Shown: piece after piece, positions 31,337-42,560 of the stretch
How positions within the stretch are numbered: position 1 is the first letter of the stretch
Layout: each line of letters starts with the position of its first letter
Assembly: GCA_013407085.1 (NCBI GenBank)
Contig: JACCGJ010008725.1
Coordinates: forward strand, 1 to 64,000
Length of the DNA stretch: 64,000 bases
Reading direction: 5' to 3'
From: Atriophallophorus winterbourni
Lineage: Eukaryota; Platyhelminthes; Trematoda; Plagiorchiida; Microphallidae
The notes under the pieces: model-generated
Seen by the model: only the letters and a program-made list of their open reading frames with translations
Told to the model about the DNA's origin: nothing
Databases searched by the model: none
Program-made: the position numbers and the translations under genes

Positions 31337-33172
31337 CTAAAGGAATTGGCATAGTGAGTGAACGGTAAGGGTTTCTACAAGCGTTTTAAGTTTTCCTGTA
31401 GATGTGCACATACGGAAATGAAGAGGAAGGGAATTCCAAAGTTGTACATATCTAACTAAGAAGAAGTTACGTCTATCTTTAGTGCGAGACATCGGGATAT
31501 TCAACAGCCTTGTTCCATTGCGCAGATCATATCGGATATAATCGTGAAAGCGCATGCCAGACTGAAGCTTAATTCGTTGCTGCGTAATGATTCGAAAGAA
31601 AAGAAGCAGATTCAGACGAAGTCTGCGTAGCCATAGTGGTACGACATTCAGAAAATTATACCTTTCACGATAAGGCAAGTGGTTTGAATAGCCTAAAATT
31701 ATTTTGCTGAAAGTACGTTGAAGTCTCTCTAAGAGAAAACAATCACGCCTACCAATGTGTGAATAGATGATATTACAATAATCGAGAATTGGTAGGACCT
31801 TCATCTTATACAATGCTTTTTCACTCTCGCGTAAGAGGAATTTATGGTTGATTAAGCTAAAGTTTTGTCTTGCTCTCGCAATGAGGTGTCTAGCTTGTTC
31901 AATAAAATTGAGAGAAGAGGAGTATCTAAATCCAAGGTCCTTAATTTCTGCAGAAGGTGTGATGGTTAAGCCATTTATCGTGAGTGTGTTAGCAGGGGTT
32001 GAACAACGTAATCCCATATATTGTGTCGTAGAAGCAGGAAATTCTAATCCCCATTGTGATCCCCATCTAGATAGAGAGGCAAAATCACGGTTAAGGGATA
32101 TCAGAGCCTGTGACATTTCACCATTAGGAGATGTTAAGACTACTTTTATGTCATCCGCGAAGATAAATAGCTTAGAGTGATCTACAACATTTCGTAGATC
32201 ATTTACATAGATAAGAAAAATAAGTGGACCTAGAACGCTGCCTTGAATTACGCCACTTGGAATCGGCTGATTTGTTGAGGTAACACCATCAACGTGAACC
32301 GAAAAAGTGCAATCAGATAGAAAAGAACGGAACCAGCTCAATAAATGCCCATGAATACCTGAACATGATAACTTCAAAAGGAGTAGCGTATGAGGAACCC
32401 GATCGAAAGCTTTGCTTATGTCCGAAAATAAAACAATCTCTGCTAGTCCTTGTTCAAGAAAAGCCGTTATGAGATCTAAGTATTCTAACTGGCAGGTTAC
32501 ACAAGACTTTTGGCTAAGAATTCCATGTTGGACTGGAGAGAACGCATCTGGAGCAAGGTAGCCCAACAAAGATTTTTTGGTTAACGTTTCAAATAACCTA
32601 GACAGAATAGAAGTATGATTATTAGGGCGATAATTCGTAACGAGGTTCGAATTACCAGATTTTAAACGTGGGATAATAACAGAGTGCTTCCAATGGGTTG
32701 GAAAAATTCCACATTTGAGAGAAATGTTGAAAAGATTTAATAAAAGTAAAGGAACGTCTTCATTATCGTTGTGTAATATGGCTGAAATAAAACCTACATC
32801 ATCAGGCTTATTAGAGATTTTACTTCGACGAGAAATGTCTTTTACTCCTTTTACAGAAAATTTGAAGGAGTCAATAGTATTTAAGGGAGTGCTATTGTTT
32901 GCTGGTGGATGGTAAGGGTTGTTATTGAACGAGCTGCTGAAAAATAAAGAGAAGGCCTGACTCATTGTGACCGCATCAGAAGTGACTATTTCTTTATCAT
33001 CTTCGTGGTATAATATGGAGGGAATATCATGTGTTGACCGGATACACCTGGTCTTCGAAAGGTAATTTAATGATTTCGTCATTGAGTCACTGCTTAAAGC
33101 CTTTCTTTCTTGGCGTTCTAGTAGACGAATCCTAACATTTGAAAGAGAGTTACTTCTGATTGTATTTGACAA
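31337..33172 (-). CDS. CR1-like LINE reverse transcriptase, open 611 codons
   Basis: RNA-directed DNA polymerase of a non-LTR retrotransposon. Visible blocks in order: SVIIPRLKSGNSNLVTNYRP (fingers), VLFSDISKAFDRVPHTLLLL (palm, first catalytic Asp), GVIQGSVLGPLIFLIYVNDL, KLFIFADDIKVVL with the FADD catalytic pair, SAEIKDLGFRY, ILDYCNIIYSHIG and FFLVRYVQLWNSLPLHFRMC. All catalytic residues are present and the frame has no stop over the whole RT and C-terminal region. The upstream endonuclease is frame-broken, so the full ORF2 is dead, although this is the best-kept RT in the window. The listed ATG is internal to the original ORF2. Confidence 0.9.
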   Translation of the reverse strand: MSNTIRSNSLSNVRIRLLERQERKALSSDSMTKSLNYLSKTRCIRSTHDIPSILYHEDDKEIVTSDAVTMSQAFSLFFSSSFNNNPYHPPANNSTPLNTIDSFKFSVKGVKDISRRSKISNKPDDVGFISAILHNDNEDVPLLLLNLFNISLKCGIFPTHWKHSVIIPRLKSGNSNLVTNYRPNNHTSILSRLFETLTKKSLLGYLAPDAFSPVQHGILSQKSCVTCQLEYLDLITAFLEQGLAEIVLFSDISKAFDRVPHTLLLLKLSCSGIHGHLLSWFRSFLSDCTFSVHVDGVTSTNQPIPSGVIQGSVLGPLIFLIYVNDLRNVVDHSKLFIFADDIKVVLTSPNGEMSQALISLNRDFASLSRWGSQWGLEFPASTTQYMGLRCSTPANTLTINGLTITPSAEIKDLGFRYSSSLNFIEQARHLIARARQNFSLINHKFLLRESEKALYKMKVLPILDYCNIIYSHIGRRDCFLLERLQRTFSKIILGYSNHLPYRERYNFLNVVPLWLRRLRLNLLLFFRIITQQRIKLQSGMRFHDYIRYDLRNGTRLLNIPMSRTKDRRNFFLVRYVQLWNSLPLHFRMCTSTGKLKTLVETLTVHSLCQFL

Positions 33173-34100
33173 TCAATGAAACGTCCCAAGTTGAGTGACG
33201 CGCAAAATCTCAGAGTTATATCACAACCCAAAGCGGATTTGTCTATAAATGCGGTACTGTATTGAGGCAATCAAAATATAGTAAGAACATACCTCAAATA
33301 TTGGGGTCAACCAGGTAAATCCGGGTCAATGTCAAAACAATATCGTGTACGTACCAAGTTACATACACGAGTCAAAATCAAATCAAGTTCAGATGTCCGA
33401 CCGTCCCACGCAATCGAGATTACGACAAATTTTGCGCAGTAAATCAAGTTCAAAATAAGCAAAAGGGTCCGTAAAGCAATATTATAATGACAGGTTAGAA
33501 AAACAGTGTGGAAGGCGACATTAACGGAAAAAAAAGAAGCAACAGTTACAGAGTTCGTGTCTGCGCATAACCGGAAATGAATCTAACTTATGTTTTACAG
33601 AAGCAGAAAGTCGATCTATCTTTTTCTCCAGAAGGTTTATTGGGTCCCGCTTACGCTTCCTAATATGAGAGGAAGACAAACTTCGAAGGCATGCTGAAAT
33701 GTTATCATGAAAAATCGAGGAGATGCGCATGAAATTTGAGAAAAGAAATAATTGTGTCCAGTCGTAGGTTCTAAGAATATTCGAAAACTTCGTCCAATTG
33801 ATATGAACTTTCTCATCTTTGCGTATATGTGGTGGTTTTTGCTAAAGACGCAAAACGCAAGTTATCATATTATGGTCTCAACCGGGTAGTGGAGCTAAGA
33901 TTTCAACGTTGTTGGGATCAGTGCCTAAAGCAAAAATCAAATCTAAAACGCTGGACAGCCTCGTAGGCTTCTTCACAGATTGTGTAAAACCTAGAAGATG
34001 AATCGTTTTGGAGAAGGATGAAAATTTATTTGAAGAATACGGGGAATTCCAGCAGGCGTATGGCATGTTGAAATCTCCAGCAATAATCTTATTATTGAAG
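33173..34100 (-). pseudogene. CR1-like ORF2, endonuclease C-terminus and linker
   Basis: Reads DFNMPYACWNSPYSSNKF, LLGFTQSVKKPTRLSSVLDL and IFALGTDPNNVEILAPLPG, then SDHNMITC-like residues, and after frame changes NWTKFSNILRTYDWTQLF and NISACLRSLSSSHIRKRKRD. This is the end of an APE-type endonuclease (GDFN and SDH-type motifs) and the spacer before the RT. At least three frame interruptions. Confidence 0.75.
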
Positions 34101-34675
34101 GGAACCGTCTATGTACTGGGTGATAATTACATAAGCCATTAGATGGATTATTTTCATCAAGATTACGCCCGACCGTATGGTTCCTAATGATGCGCGGTCC
34201 ACCACGTAGTAAGGGTGAATTTGATTTGAAGACAGGGAGTACGACTTTTTTGTGGCTCTAATTATAGGTCGAGCTGAGGGCTGCAAACCTGCGGTGACAG
34301 TTTCATTAGTAAGGACAAGGCTATTAAGGCCAGGTGTTAACATTGCGTCATCGATGTTCAAATTAGATTTAGCTGTTGGGGTGGTGGTACTTGAGATATG
34401 AGTAACATCAGAAGTTTTGAGTTCGAGTTACGGGTGCAGTCGATGATGCGGAATTATCAACAACATCCAAGTCTATGAGATTGTCGACATCAGTTGAGCG
34501 TTTTACAACTTTAGAAACCTTGCGAAGGCACTTTCGTTGTAAAGGTGTGTTGTCAGGCTTGATCAACACATTAGAAAATTGAGGTAAAAGTTTTAATACT
34601 AGTTGGTTATTAATTATGTGCGACGCATTACTTTCAACGGCAAATTTTATTAAAATGCAAATTTTATTAAAATAA
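34101..34675 (-). other. Unresolved middle of the CR1-like element
   Basis: Expected to hold the rest of ORF1 and the endonuclease N-terminus. An 89-codon minus ORF at 34092-34361 (LQPSARPIIRATKKSYSLSS) has no motif I can place. Confidence 0.35.
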
Positions 34676-34700
34676 ATAAATAAATAAATAAATAAATTTA
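34676..34700. repeat. (AAAT)n microsatellite
   Basis: Six AAAT units within the CR1-like element, possibly the tail of a small insertion ending here. Confidence 0.8.
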
Positions 34701-34762
34701 TTCTTGGAAGTCCAAGGCATGTTGAACATGATCAATATGTTGAATATGATCAATAAAACGAG

Positions 34763-34836
34763 GTGGGGTTGGCCCGGATGGGGAACGAACCCACGACATT
34801 CGCGTTATTAGCAGTACTACGATTGGGAGGTTTTCT
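34763..34836 (-). tRNA. tRNA-Ile(AAT)-like pseudogene, 3' half conserved
   Basis: The minus strand reads CTGCTAATAACGCGAATGTC, then the T arm GTGGGTTCGTTCCCCAT and acceptor strand CCGGGCCA, very close to a tRNA-Ile anticodon loop (CTAATAA) and 3' half. The 5' half does not pair with the acceptor strand and the anticodon stem has mismatches, so it is a pseudogene or the head of a tRNA-derived SINE. It lies between the ORF1 and ORF2 remnants of the CR1-like element. The adjacent CCAAGGCATGTTGAACATG resembles the core motif of the 29-kb inverted repeat. Confidence 0.5.
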
Positions 34837-34866
34837 GAGTCTAGTAAAAGATGCTGAGTCTATGAG

Positions 34867-35250
34867 TTAGCCATATCGCGACAGAAATATCTTTTTAAGA
34901 TCGACTAAAGGATATCTGTCAGCCACGTTGAGAAGAAGAAGATTTTTGGCACAGCTTCGACGCTGCTCAATTTCTGAGGTTAGCGACTTTATAAATCGAC
35001 CCGTGCGTTGGAGTAAATCAGAGTCTAATACAAAACCAGGGTCAAGTAGAAAGGTAAGAGGCTCTAAGATATTGCAAATTTTCGAAATCATGGACAGCTT
35101 AGCCGTGACGGAATCGATCTTGTTTTCTAGGTTCTGTACCGTGGACAGAACCGTAGACATATTTTCGTCCAGAACAACCGAACATTTTTTTAATTGAGAT
35201 GTAGTACGGTATGCTGCTCTTGACGATTTCGAATGTTTGTAATGCGACAT
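34867..35250 (-). CDS. CR1-like ORF1 fragment (coiled-coil-like)
   Basis: 127 codons with ATG at 35250: KKCSVVLDENMSTVLSTVQN, LENKIDSVTAKLSMI, then a leucine-rich stretch and SEIEQRRSCAKNLLL. Heptad-like spacing in LENKIDSVTAKL suggests a short coiled coil, as in LINE ORF1 proteins. The N-terminal match to 28590-28700 shows it is repetitive. Stops at 34867, before the tRNA-like insert. Confidence 0.55.
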   Translation of the reverse strand: MSHYKHSKSSRAAYRTTSQLKKCSVVLDENMSTVLSTVQNLENKIDSVTAKLSMISKICNILEPLTFLLDPGFVLDSDLLQRTGRFIKSLTSEIEQRRSCAKNLLLLNVADRYPLVDLKKIFLSRYG

Positions 35251-35349
35251 ATTGATCTAGAATAAGATTCGTAAATTGTGATAACGAGAATAATGACTTG
35301 CCAAATTTCGAACACCCGCGCTTTTTTATTAAAGCTAAATTTCTTGCGG

Positions 35350-36070
35350 GTGTACTTGCAGGTGAATCACACCAGATGCTTTCAGTTGCTTCAATAGAGG
35401 ATTGGTTTAGGAGTGTACTCGTAATTTTGCGCTTCGTGCGACCAAAAACCCTCTGCAGTTTGGTTTCACCGGTCTACGCAATGGACACCTTACCTGGCAG
35501 TTAATTAGTCCGACAATGCGCAAAAACGTCCTTAATCCCGGAACGGTCCATTTGCCGCCAGGATATGCTTTCGCGTATTAGCATCTGTTTTCGATTTAGA
35601 ATGAGCAGAGTAGGAGATAGCTTCTACTCTACCTTTCATTGTCGTCCAGAAATCTTATGAAATTCACAGCAAGGGCATTTATTTGCTTATATAAAGCAAC
35701 ATAGATAGATTGCTGCAAGTTTACTGGAAACACATTTTTAGCGACGGCTTTCTTTATACGGTTCTTTTTACCCCCGTGAGATGCTTTTCGATCTCTGCCA
35801 GTTTTACTTCGGACAGGACCCGATTTTATCAACTGGTTGTTTTGTTTCCAAACACATCGTCGTATGAGCTTGTATATTCTGATACAGCATCTTTGTTCAT
35901 AAGACAGCCTAGTTTGGCTTGCAGTCCCCATATACACATTCAGAGAAAATATTTTTGCAATGATTGGCAGGAATGCCAGAGTATTTTGGATGGGCCCATC
36001 TCCGAGGTATATCTTTAACTACGTTTTCCTCACATCTGACTAAAATGCAGAGTCATGACTCTTTCGGGAT
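35350..36070. other. Unassigned; basic minus ORF
   Basis: A minus ORF at 35629-35937 (102 codons) has a basic patch (KASHGGKKNRIKKAVAK) but no domain I know. The overlapping plus ORF at 35710 looks like its shadow. It could be part of an upstream retroelement ORF1 or gag. Confidence 0.3.
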
Positions 36071-36119
36071 AGTTTAAATTATTTTATAAAAATTTGAGGC
36101 GTTAACTATTAGGATTAGA

Positions 36120-36205
36120 GAGAAGAATATAGATATATATATATATAGTATATAGATATATATATTATAGAATAGAGAGATATAGATAGATAGCAATAGA
36201 GAGAG
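36120..36205. repeat. AT-rich simple repeat
   Basis: Mixed AGATATAT/TAGATAGA tracts adjoining the gypsy element's 3' boundary. Confidence 0.8.
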
Positions 36206-36216
36206 TATATAATATA

Positions 36217-36292
36217 GTGGATAGTGAGGAATGGATTCTGAGGCTGCGTGTATTTCAGATATATCCACATACAATTTTGACTCCATTCCGAT
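36217..36292 (-). repeat. Probable 3' LTR end of the gypsy element
   Basis: About 75 bp matches 39543-39620 in direct orientation (GTGGATAGTGAGGAATGGAT, GAGGCTGCGT, CATACAATTTTGACTC). The equal placement at the two ends of the coding region fits LTR ends; the rest of the 3' LTR is not recognisable. Confidence 0.55.
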
Positions 36293-37300
36293 CAATAACG
36301 AAATACTTAGGATTCCTGTTGAGCATCTTGTACGGACCAGTTTATGATGGTTGAAGTGGTCTACGTACATGATCAGCACGCACAAACACAAAGTCGCAGG
36401 TAGACAAGTCGGCTGGGATGTAGAACGGTTGAGCGTGTTGGCGAGTTGGGATAGCTCGTAATGATTTCATGAAGCTGCGAAGGCGACTGACATACTGTGG
36501 GGCTGTAAAATCTATTGGTGAATCAGGAGACGTCAGAATTTCGCCAGGTATGTTAAGTGTACTCCTTTACACCATCATAGCAGCTGAGCAACCCAGGTCT
36601 TTTTTCACATTGGTACGAATACTAAGAAGCACCAAGGGCAACGACTCGGGCCAACGTTCTGAATTCTAGTTATTCATGATTGCGGGTTTGAGTTTCAGGT
36701 GAGATCTTTCAACTTAGCCATTTGAAAAAGGATGGTAGGATGTAGTCTGTATATGCTTTGTACCGAGTGTTCTATTCAATTCCCGAAAAAGCGTTCACTT
36801 AATTTTGAAACTCTATCAGTAGTAATAGTGTTTGGTACACCAAAGTTGCTGATCCAATGTTGAACGAAAACTTTCGCAACCGTTGCTGCACTGATATCTG
36901 GGATGGCTACAGCCAATGACCAACGGGTATAACGTTCGACGCCGTTCAATATATAGGAGGAACTGTTAGATACCGCTAATGGATCAACGAGATCCAAGTG
37001 AACGTTCTGAAAGCGCTCAGTAACAATTGGAAATACACCAGGTGAACTGATGGTGTGACGTTGGATTTTACTCTGTTGACATCAGAGGCAACTCTTGGTC
37101 CACAGTTCAATGTCTTTATGCATGTCCGACCAAAGAAAACGAGAGCTTATCATCTTGGCTGTGGCTGTTACTCCGGGATATGATAAACCATGCAAATGCT
37201 CGAATATTGTATGTCTCAAATCTGATGAAACAATTGGACGGGCTTCACCGGTAGACATGTCATAAACCATATAGGAATTGGAAGTAGTTATCGGAATACG
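36293..37300 (-). pseudogene. Ty3/gypsy integrase, broken
   Basis: In minus order: FEHLHGLSYPGVTATAKMIS and SSRFLWSDMHKDIELWTKSC (zinc-binding H-H-C-C region), VHLDLVDPLAVSNSSSYILN, YTRWSLAVAIPDISAATVAK and FGVPNTITTDRVSKLSERFF (integrase core; TDR replaces the usual TDRG..F). The C-terminus near 36330 reads VRTRCSTGIL. Several stops split it. Confidence 0.82.
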
Positions 37301-37372
37301 GCGGATTTTACCTGATTATGAAGTAACGTACCGATTTATTACAGGATCATCTTGCTGCGAACGTGCTAATTG

Positions 37373-38000
37373 CTAAAAGTCGATTCCAGGCTGGTCGATA
37401 GCACTTAACTGAATCCGAGAGAATGTATCCGCAACTGTGTTTGACGAGCCGGAAAGATATCGAATGTCACTCGTGAGTTGCGAGATATAATCCAAGTGAC
37501 GTATTTCTAGAGGCGAATATCGATCCGATGGTGCAGAATGAGCAAACGTTAAGCGCTTGTGATTGGTCCATACTGTGAAATCACGGACTTCTATCAAATG
37601 TCTGAAATGTCGTATCGCATAATAGATAGCCAGTAACTCTCGGCCGAACGTACTGTATCGAGTTTGAGCTGGTTGAAGACGACAAGAAAAGAAAGTGAGT
37701 GGCTTGATGATATTGTATTCTTCTTATTGAAGGACTGCGTCTGTAGCGAGAGACAACCGAGCATTTTGGTTCGTTGAAAGATAAGTCAGTGAAGTGACTT
37801 TGTTTAGTGCAGATTTGAGTTGGTCGTATGATTTGATGGCTTCGTGATTCTTTTTAAATTTACGTTTTTTTTCACGTAACAAGTCAGTCAGTGGTTGTGA
37901 AATAATAGCACATAGTGGAATAAAGCGTCTATAATAGTTAACCAAACCCAAGAAACGTCTGACTTGACGATGGAGCTGGGACATGGATAATCTTGGATAG
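37373..38000 (-). pseudogene. Ty3/gypsy RT thumb and RNase H, broken
   Basis: RRFLGLVNYYRRFIPLCAII (after the RT core), LSLATDAVLQ (RNase H first Asp), then FTVWTNHKRLTFAHSAPSDR and HLDYISQLTSDIRYLSGSSN, TVADTFSRI. This order is standard for Ty3/gypsy pol. Frameshifts separate the ORFs. Confidence 0.82.
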
Positions 38001-38145
38001 CTGATAGTTTTTAAGGTAACGGTTTAATACCGTAACTATCAATTCGGTGTCTAAGGATTTCGACAGAACTCACACCAAACAGGCATTTATCGGGATTAAC
38101 CACAATGCCGTAGTATGATAGACGTTGAAATACTTCACGAAGGTA

Positions 38146-38720
38146 TTAAAGATGTTCAGGGAGATTTGTAATTGCGGCTAGGACATCATCAATGTTCACG
38201 TATACGAAAGATAGACCGAGGAACACGGTCCATAAATCTCTGTGCAGCATTGCGTAGACCGAATGCACCTTGAGAAATTCGAACAGTCCAAATGAAGTGG
38301 TGATGGCAGTTTTGGGATTATCTTCGTCAGCTACGGGAATTTGATGATATGCCCGCACTAAATCCAACTTCGAGAACACCGATTTTTCGTGAAGAGATAG
38401 TGTAAAGTCATGTATGTGCGGAATCGGATATCGATCTGGAATCGTTACACGATTTACAGCACGATAATCGCTACATGGACGCCAGGCGTCCGGTTTGTAC
38501 TTTTCGACCATGTGAAGAGGTTTGGCCCAAGGAGAATTTGATGGACGGATTATTCCGAGTTCCATCATATGCTCGGATTCTCGTTTTGCAGTTTCAAGTT
38601 TGTTAGGCGCCAGCCTGCGTGGTCTACTGAATACTGGGGGTCCATGTGTTGAAATATGGTGTTTAATGTCATGCTTCACAGGGGTGTCATGTGCTCATGG
38701 TTTGAAGATATCCAAAAATT
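38146..38720 (-). pseudogene. Ty3/gypsy reverse transcriptase core
   Basis: [78 protein letters not shown] and [13 protein letters not shown]. The catalytic box is NIDD instead of the usual YIDD. Open for 177 codons, but the segments before and after are in other frames. Confidence 0.87.
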
Positions 38721-39540
38721 CTCTTATGAGAGAAACGTAATTCGGTGCAGTATCTGGAATCGAGACTGGAAGAGTTTGTATGGGTTAAATAGACACATGG
38801 CCGATGACGTTAGTCTTCGTGACATTGTCAATGAGCTTTCGTAAACTCATGTTGACTGGAAGACTGGGATGACGCTCAGTTCGGCTCCCGTGTCGATCAG
38901 AAAAAGCAACTTTGTTCAACCATCAGTGACGCAGAATAAGCGGCTAATATTATTGCCAGGCAGAGCTGAAGCTTTTTTTGCCTGGCTTCGTGGCTTCCCT
39001 GATTTTGGTTCTGTGTTTTAATGCTGCATGAGGTTTTACCACTACGAGGACGGCTTCGACTTCTTTTTAAGTGCTGTATTTGTAAAGTCAAATTGCTGAT
39101 CTGGAATTTCAAATCAAACATATTCTTGTTCAAATCTGTGCATGAAGTGCGAGGGGTTGAAATTGGTTGGCTGACCATGCACATTGATGTTTCATGAGAG
39201 ATGTCGTAGAATTCATCTTCAACTTGAGCAAGCTTGTCTAGGTTACTGTCGTCTTTCATGATAACCAGAAATTTACGCAAATCGTCTGGCAAACTCTGGA
39301 ACCAGATATGTCGTATTACTCGTTAGTCAACCTTCTGTGTGCCCTGTAACTGTAACAAATGGCGTAAGTGTTGGGAAGTTGTACGATCTTCTAGCGCAGA
39401 GCTGGATAAGTGTTTTCGCAAGTTTTGCTAATCAGTGGAAACAATTCAAAAGATATTCGCAGATTTGAGCTAATCATAAGGATCTGTGACAGGTTGATCA
39501 CAATTGAATCAGTAAGTTCTCTGGCAATGAGCTCACCAAT
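38721..39540 (-). pseudogene. Ty3/gypsy gag end and protease
   Basis: LPDDLRKFLVIMKDDSNLDK, LAQVEDEFYDISHE and a basic RSRSRPRSGK segment (gag), then LFLIDTGAELSVIPVF, an aspartic protease DTGA motif, near 38900. No CCHC knuckle was found intact. The 5' part of gag between 39293 and 39540 is frame-broken. Confidence 0.75.
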
Positions 39541-39542
39541 TT

Positions 39543-39625
39543 GTAGTGGATAGTGACGAATGGATTATGAGGCTGCGTTTAATCCAATTATATCGACATA
39601 CAATTTTGACTCTCAGACAACCACA
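39543..39625 (-). repeat. Probable inner end of the gypsy 5' LTR
   Basis: Direct match to 36217-36292. On the minus strand the LTR would end CACTATCCACTAC, followed by TTGGTGAGCTC as a candidate primer-binding site. The outer boundary is not visible. Confidence 0.5.
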
Positions 39626-39629
39626 GAAG

Positions 39630-42335
39630 AACGAAAACCGTGCGTAGACAAAGAGTGTATTGTAATTAAAGAATGTGTGTATGACAACGATAAGTTTTGA
39701 ATTACAGTATTAATAATTACTATTAATTGAATATATTGATTGTTATTTGAACCATCAGAACAATAATGTTTTTTTTAGAAAAAACGTACTAAAATGAGTT
39801 TATTTTGGTTATGAAGTGTGTATGATGCTATAAATTGGTTACCAATGTACAGCAAAATCAGAGAAAAGAGATTTGGAAATGATTTGTTAAACACAACTTG
39901 GGAAATAAGCGATACTGATACTGAATTTAAACGTACCGCGTTGTGAAACATACACATTGTATACTCATTATAGAAGTGCCAGGTGTGCAACCGGAATTCT
40001 TCAGAAAAACTATGTGCTCTCAGCCGCCCTCAATTTAATGCAACTAACACTTGAACTTGAACTTGTAGTGCATCAATAGAATTTCGTTGAAGGCTCTACA
40101 AACTGCGCGGTTTTTTAATACGTCATAACATTTAAAATGATGAATGATATGCAGTTGCAGCAAATATTCCGGCAGTATGTGTTATAAATTGTATATTTTT
40201 ATTTTAAAGGGTGGATCGTAATAATAATAATTCAATTTGTGCTGCTGAACTTCAATGCGCATTAAACAATGGTATGTCCCGTAAAAACATTTATCGTAAT
40301 CATTTTCAACATCACGTATAATCACGCTTTTAGTGTTTGCCTTCTAGTTCACAATGTTTATAATTAATTTTCTTCAGGTAGTCGGTTAGCATTTTAATGT
40401 TAGCCGTTAAACATCATAGTATTGAAATATTTGCTTAGATGTTCGACCTCGATAATATTACATTGAAATTGATGCGATTTGAGTAGTAGCTTATGAAAAA
40501 GTCATAGGTGTGATAATATGCAGTTTAGTAAAAATAGTGGCTGACATTGCTCAAAATGATAAGGAATTCAAACTGTTTTTTTGTGGCCAATTCGTGCATC
40601 GTTCGTTGTGCTGATTTTCTATTGGCGCACACATCAAACGGACAATTGTATACAGTCTTCCAGCTGTATACTTACTTTCCACAAGAGAGTACAACTCTCT
40701 AGAAGAATTGCAGTGTTGTGCTAAAAAGATGGTTTTTGTAATTAAACAGTTGAACTATGACGAGCGTTGAACAAACTCGACTTGATCCAACATGAGTTTC
40801 GTTTGATCAGCTATGAGTTTCTGATGCCAAGACGGATCCTGCCGTAGCACTACGCCATTGTGCTGTCAAAATGTTCCTGCTTACAAATATCGGAACCTGA
40901 GGTCATCCTATGAAGCTCCAGAAACTAATAACTCAGCGGCTTGCTACGCGATATGTACTTTATCCACAACGATAATAAAATCTGGAATGCCGTTATGAAC
41001 AATTTCTGTTTCTGACACGGAAGAGCAGCTCAACGTTTTACTTGAAAAATGCTTTTCGGTTGTTTGAGATAATCGATACACCGGTAAATAAAAATCATTC
41101 CACTTAATGGCAATTTTGTCAACGAAGATAATTTAATGCAGCTCACATCCTCTGGCAAAACTGGAAGTATGTTTTAAACTGTCTATTCAAATATTTAAGC
41201 ACTTGTGCGTATTGCGCTGATAGTCGCTTAATTTTATCTCTCTATATCCATATGCATAGCAGCACATTTCGCTTCTACACGCTTGAAATCTCATATAAAC
41301 ATAGGTAATGTGCAGAATCCTCGAAATTATGAAATTATAATTCTTGATGAAGTAGCTTTTCCACTTTCTCGGAGATTAGACAGAGGTAAATGATGTCAAG
41401 AACAACTTGTATGCAAGATCAACGGTTGTTTTTAACATTAGTTCTCCCCGTTTAATGATCTGGTTAAAATCTTTTCTATGCGCTGCCAACGTATTGAATA
41501 ATGGTTGCTGATGAAGCAAACTTCCGGACTGTTTGGATTATCAAAAAAGATTGGTTCAACTCCAGAACGCCATGACGTGTTCAAATCTAGAAGATTAATC
41601 CGACCGATCAGTGTAAAAAATATCTGCCTATAGTTCAGTTCCGACTATCATTTCATTAATAACCACTTCGGAGGTAATCTGATAAGTGCTGTGGCACGAG
41701 AAATCTTATTGCGTCTCACGGTGTCCAATTTATCCAATTATCGCGGAATGCTGAAGACATTCAGCTGTTTATTTTAAAAATGAGAATGTGTTCTCGAAGA
41801 CAGTTGGATACTTATAAGTTTAGCGTGTGATACTCATACTGAATGAGTAGATGCTGAAATCATTGAGTAAAACAAGGAGCTTTTTAAAGTTGAAATGATT
41901 GTGTAATATTTGATAACACCTATTTCCAGAATATTGAACCCCAATCACTTTCAGGCTGATTAGTTTCGGTTGGCCATACACTGACAACATGGTATGAAAA
42001 TAAACTACGAGCATCTATCAAAATTGCGACAAATATAATATATATCTTCGAAGCTCAAATTACAATAAACACTTGAACTTCAAATGAGCTTTACGTCTCT
42101 AACAAGAATAAACTAATCGAATGCTATAACAGCCTGGTGTTCAACTTTAGAGGCTGTAGAGTTCCTATGACCCCTTCTCTTACTAATGGAAGTAGTCCAT
42201 CAAGATCTGCTGTTTTCAGTGTCTTCAACGCCGGTTCTCAACTTCGTTAGGTGATGAACCCCTCACATTTTTCTTGCCTAAATGTTTAAATGGACCTGCG
42301 TAGCCTAATGGTTCAAATCCATTAGACCATCAGCA
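39630..42335. other. No recognisable gene
   Basis: About 2.7 kb of AT-rich sequence. Short ORFs lack family motifs. A TTGAACTTGAACTTG run near 40050 resembles a LINE tail. I searched by eye for an EF1 exon of the downstream EF-hand gene and did not find one. Confidence 0.45.
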
Positions 42336-42339
42336 CGGA

Positions 42340-42560
42340 CATGCAATCGTGCAGCACTTCTTTACTGTGCGGCACATAACTTGCTAAATTGATTTACCAC
42401 TAGTAGTGAGCTGCATGTAAATACACGCTGTAGTCTCACTGCCATTGCTATTTCCATTTCCCATTTTTGTCTAGGCCTCGTCAACCTGACAGTATCCTAG
42501 CCCACGTGCAATACTTGCGACACTTTGCCTGCATCAGGATTGTGCTCTCATTATTATCAT
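42340..42560 (+). repeat. Family A repeat, diverged full length
   Basis: From ATGCAATCGTGCAGCACTTC to CATCAGGATTGTGCTCTCAT, with most landmarks kept. One of the few copies outside the ARID1-like gene; it has an (ATT)n-like tail. Confidence 0.82.

Noticed and set aside
35710..36018. 102-codon plus ORF
   Set aside because: Mirrors a basic minus-strand ORF of the same length; neither shows a family signature, so neither is called a gene.
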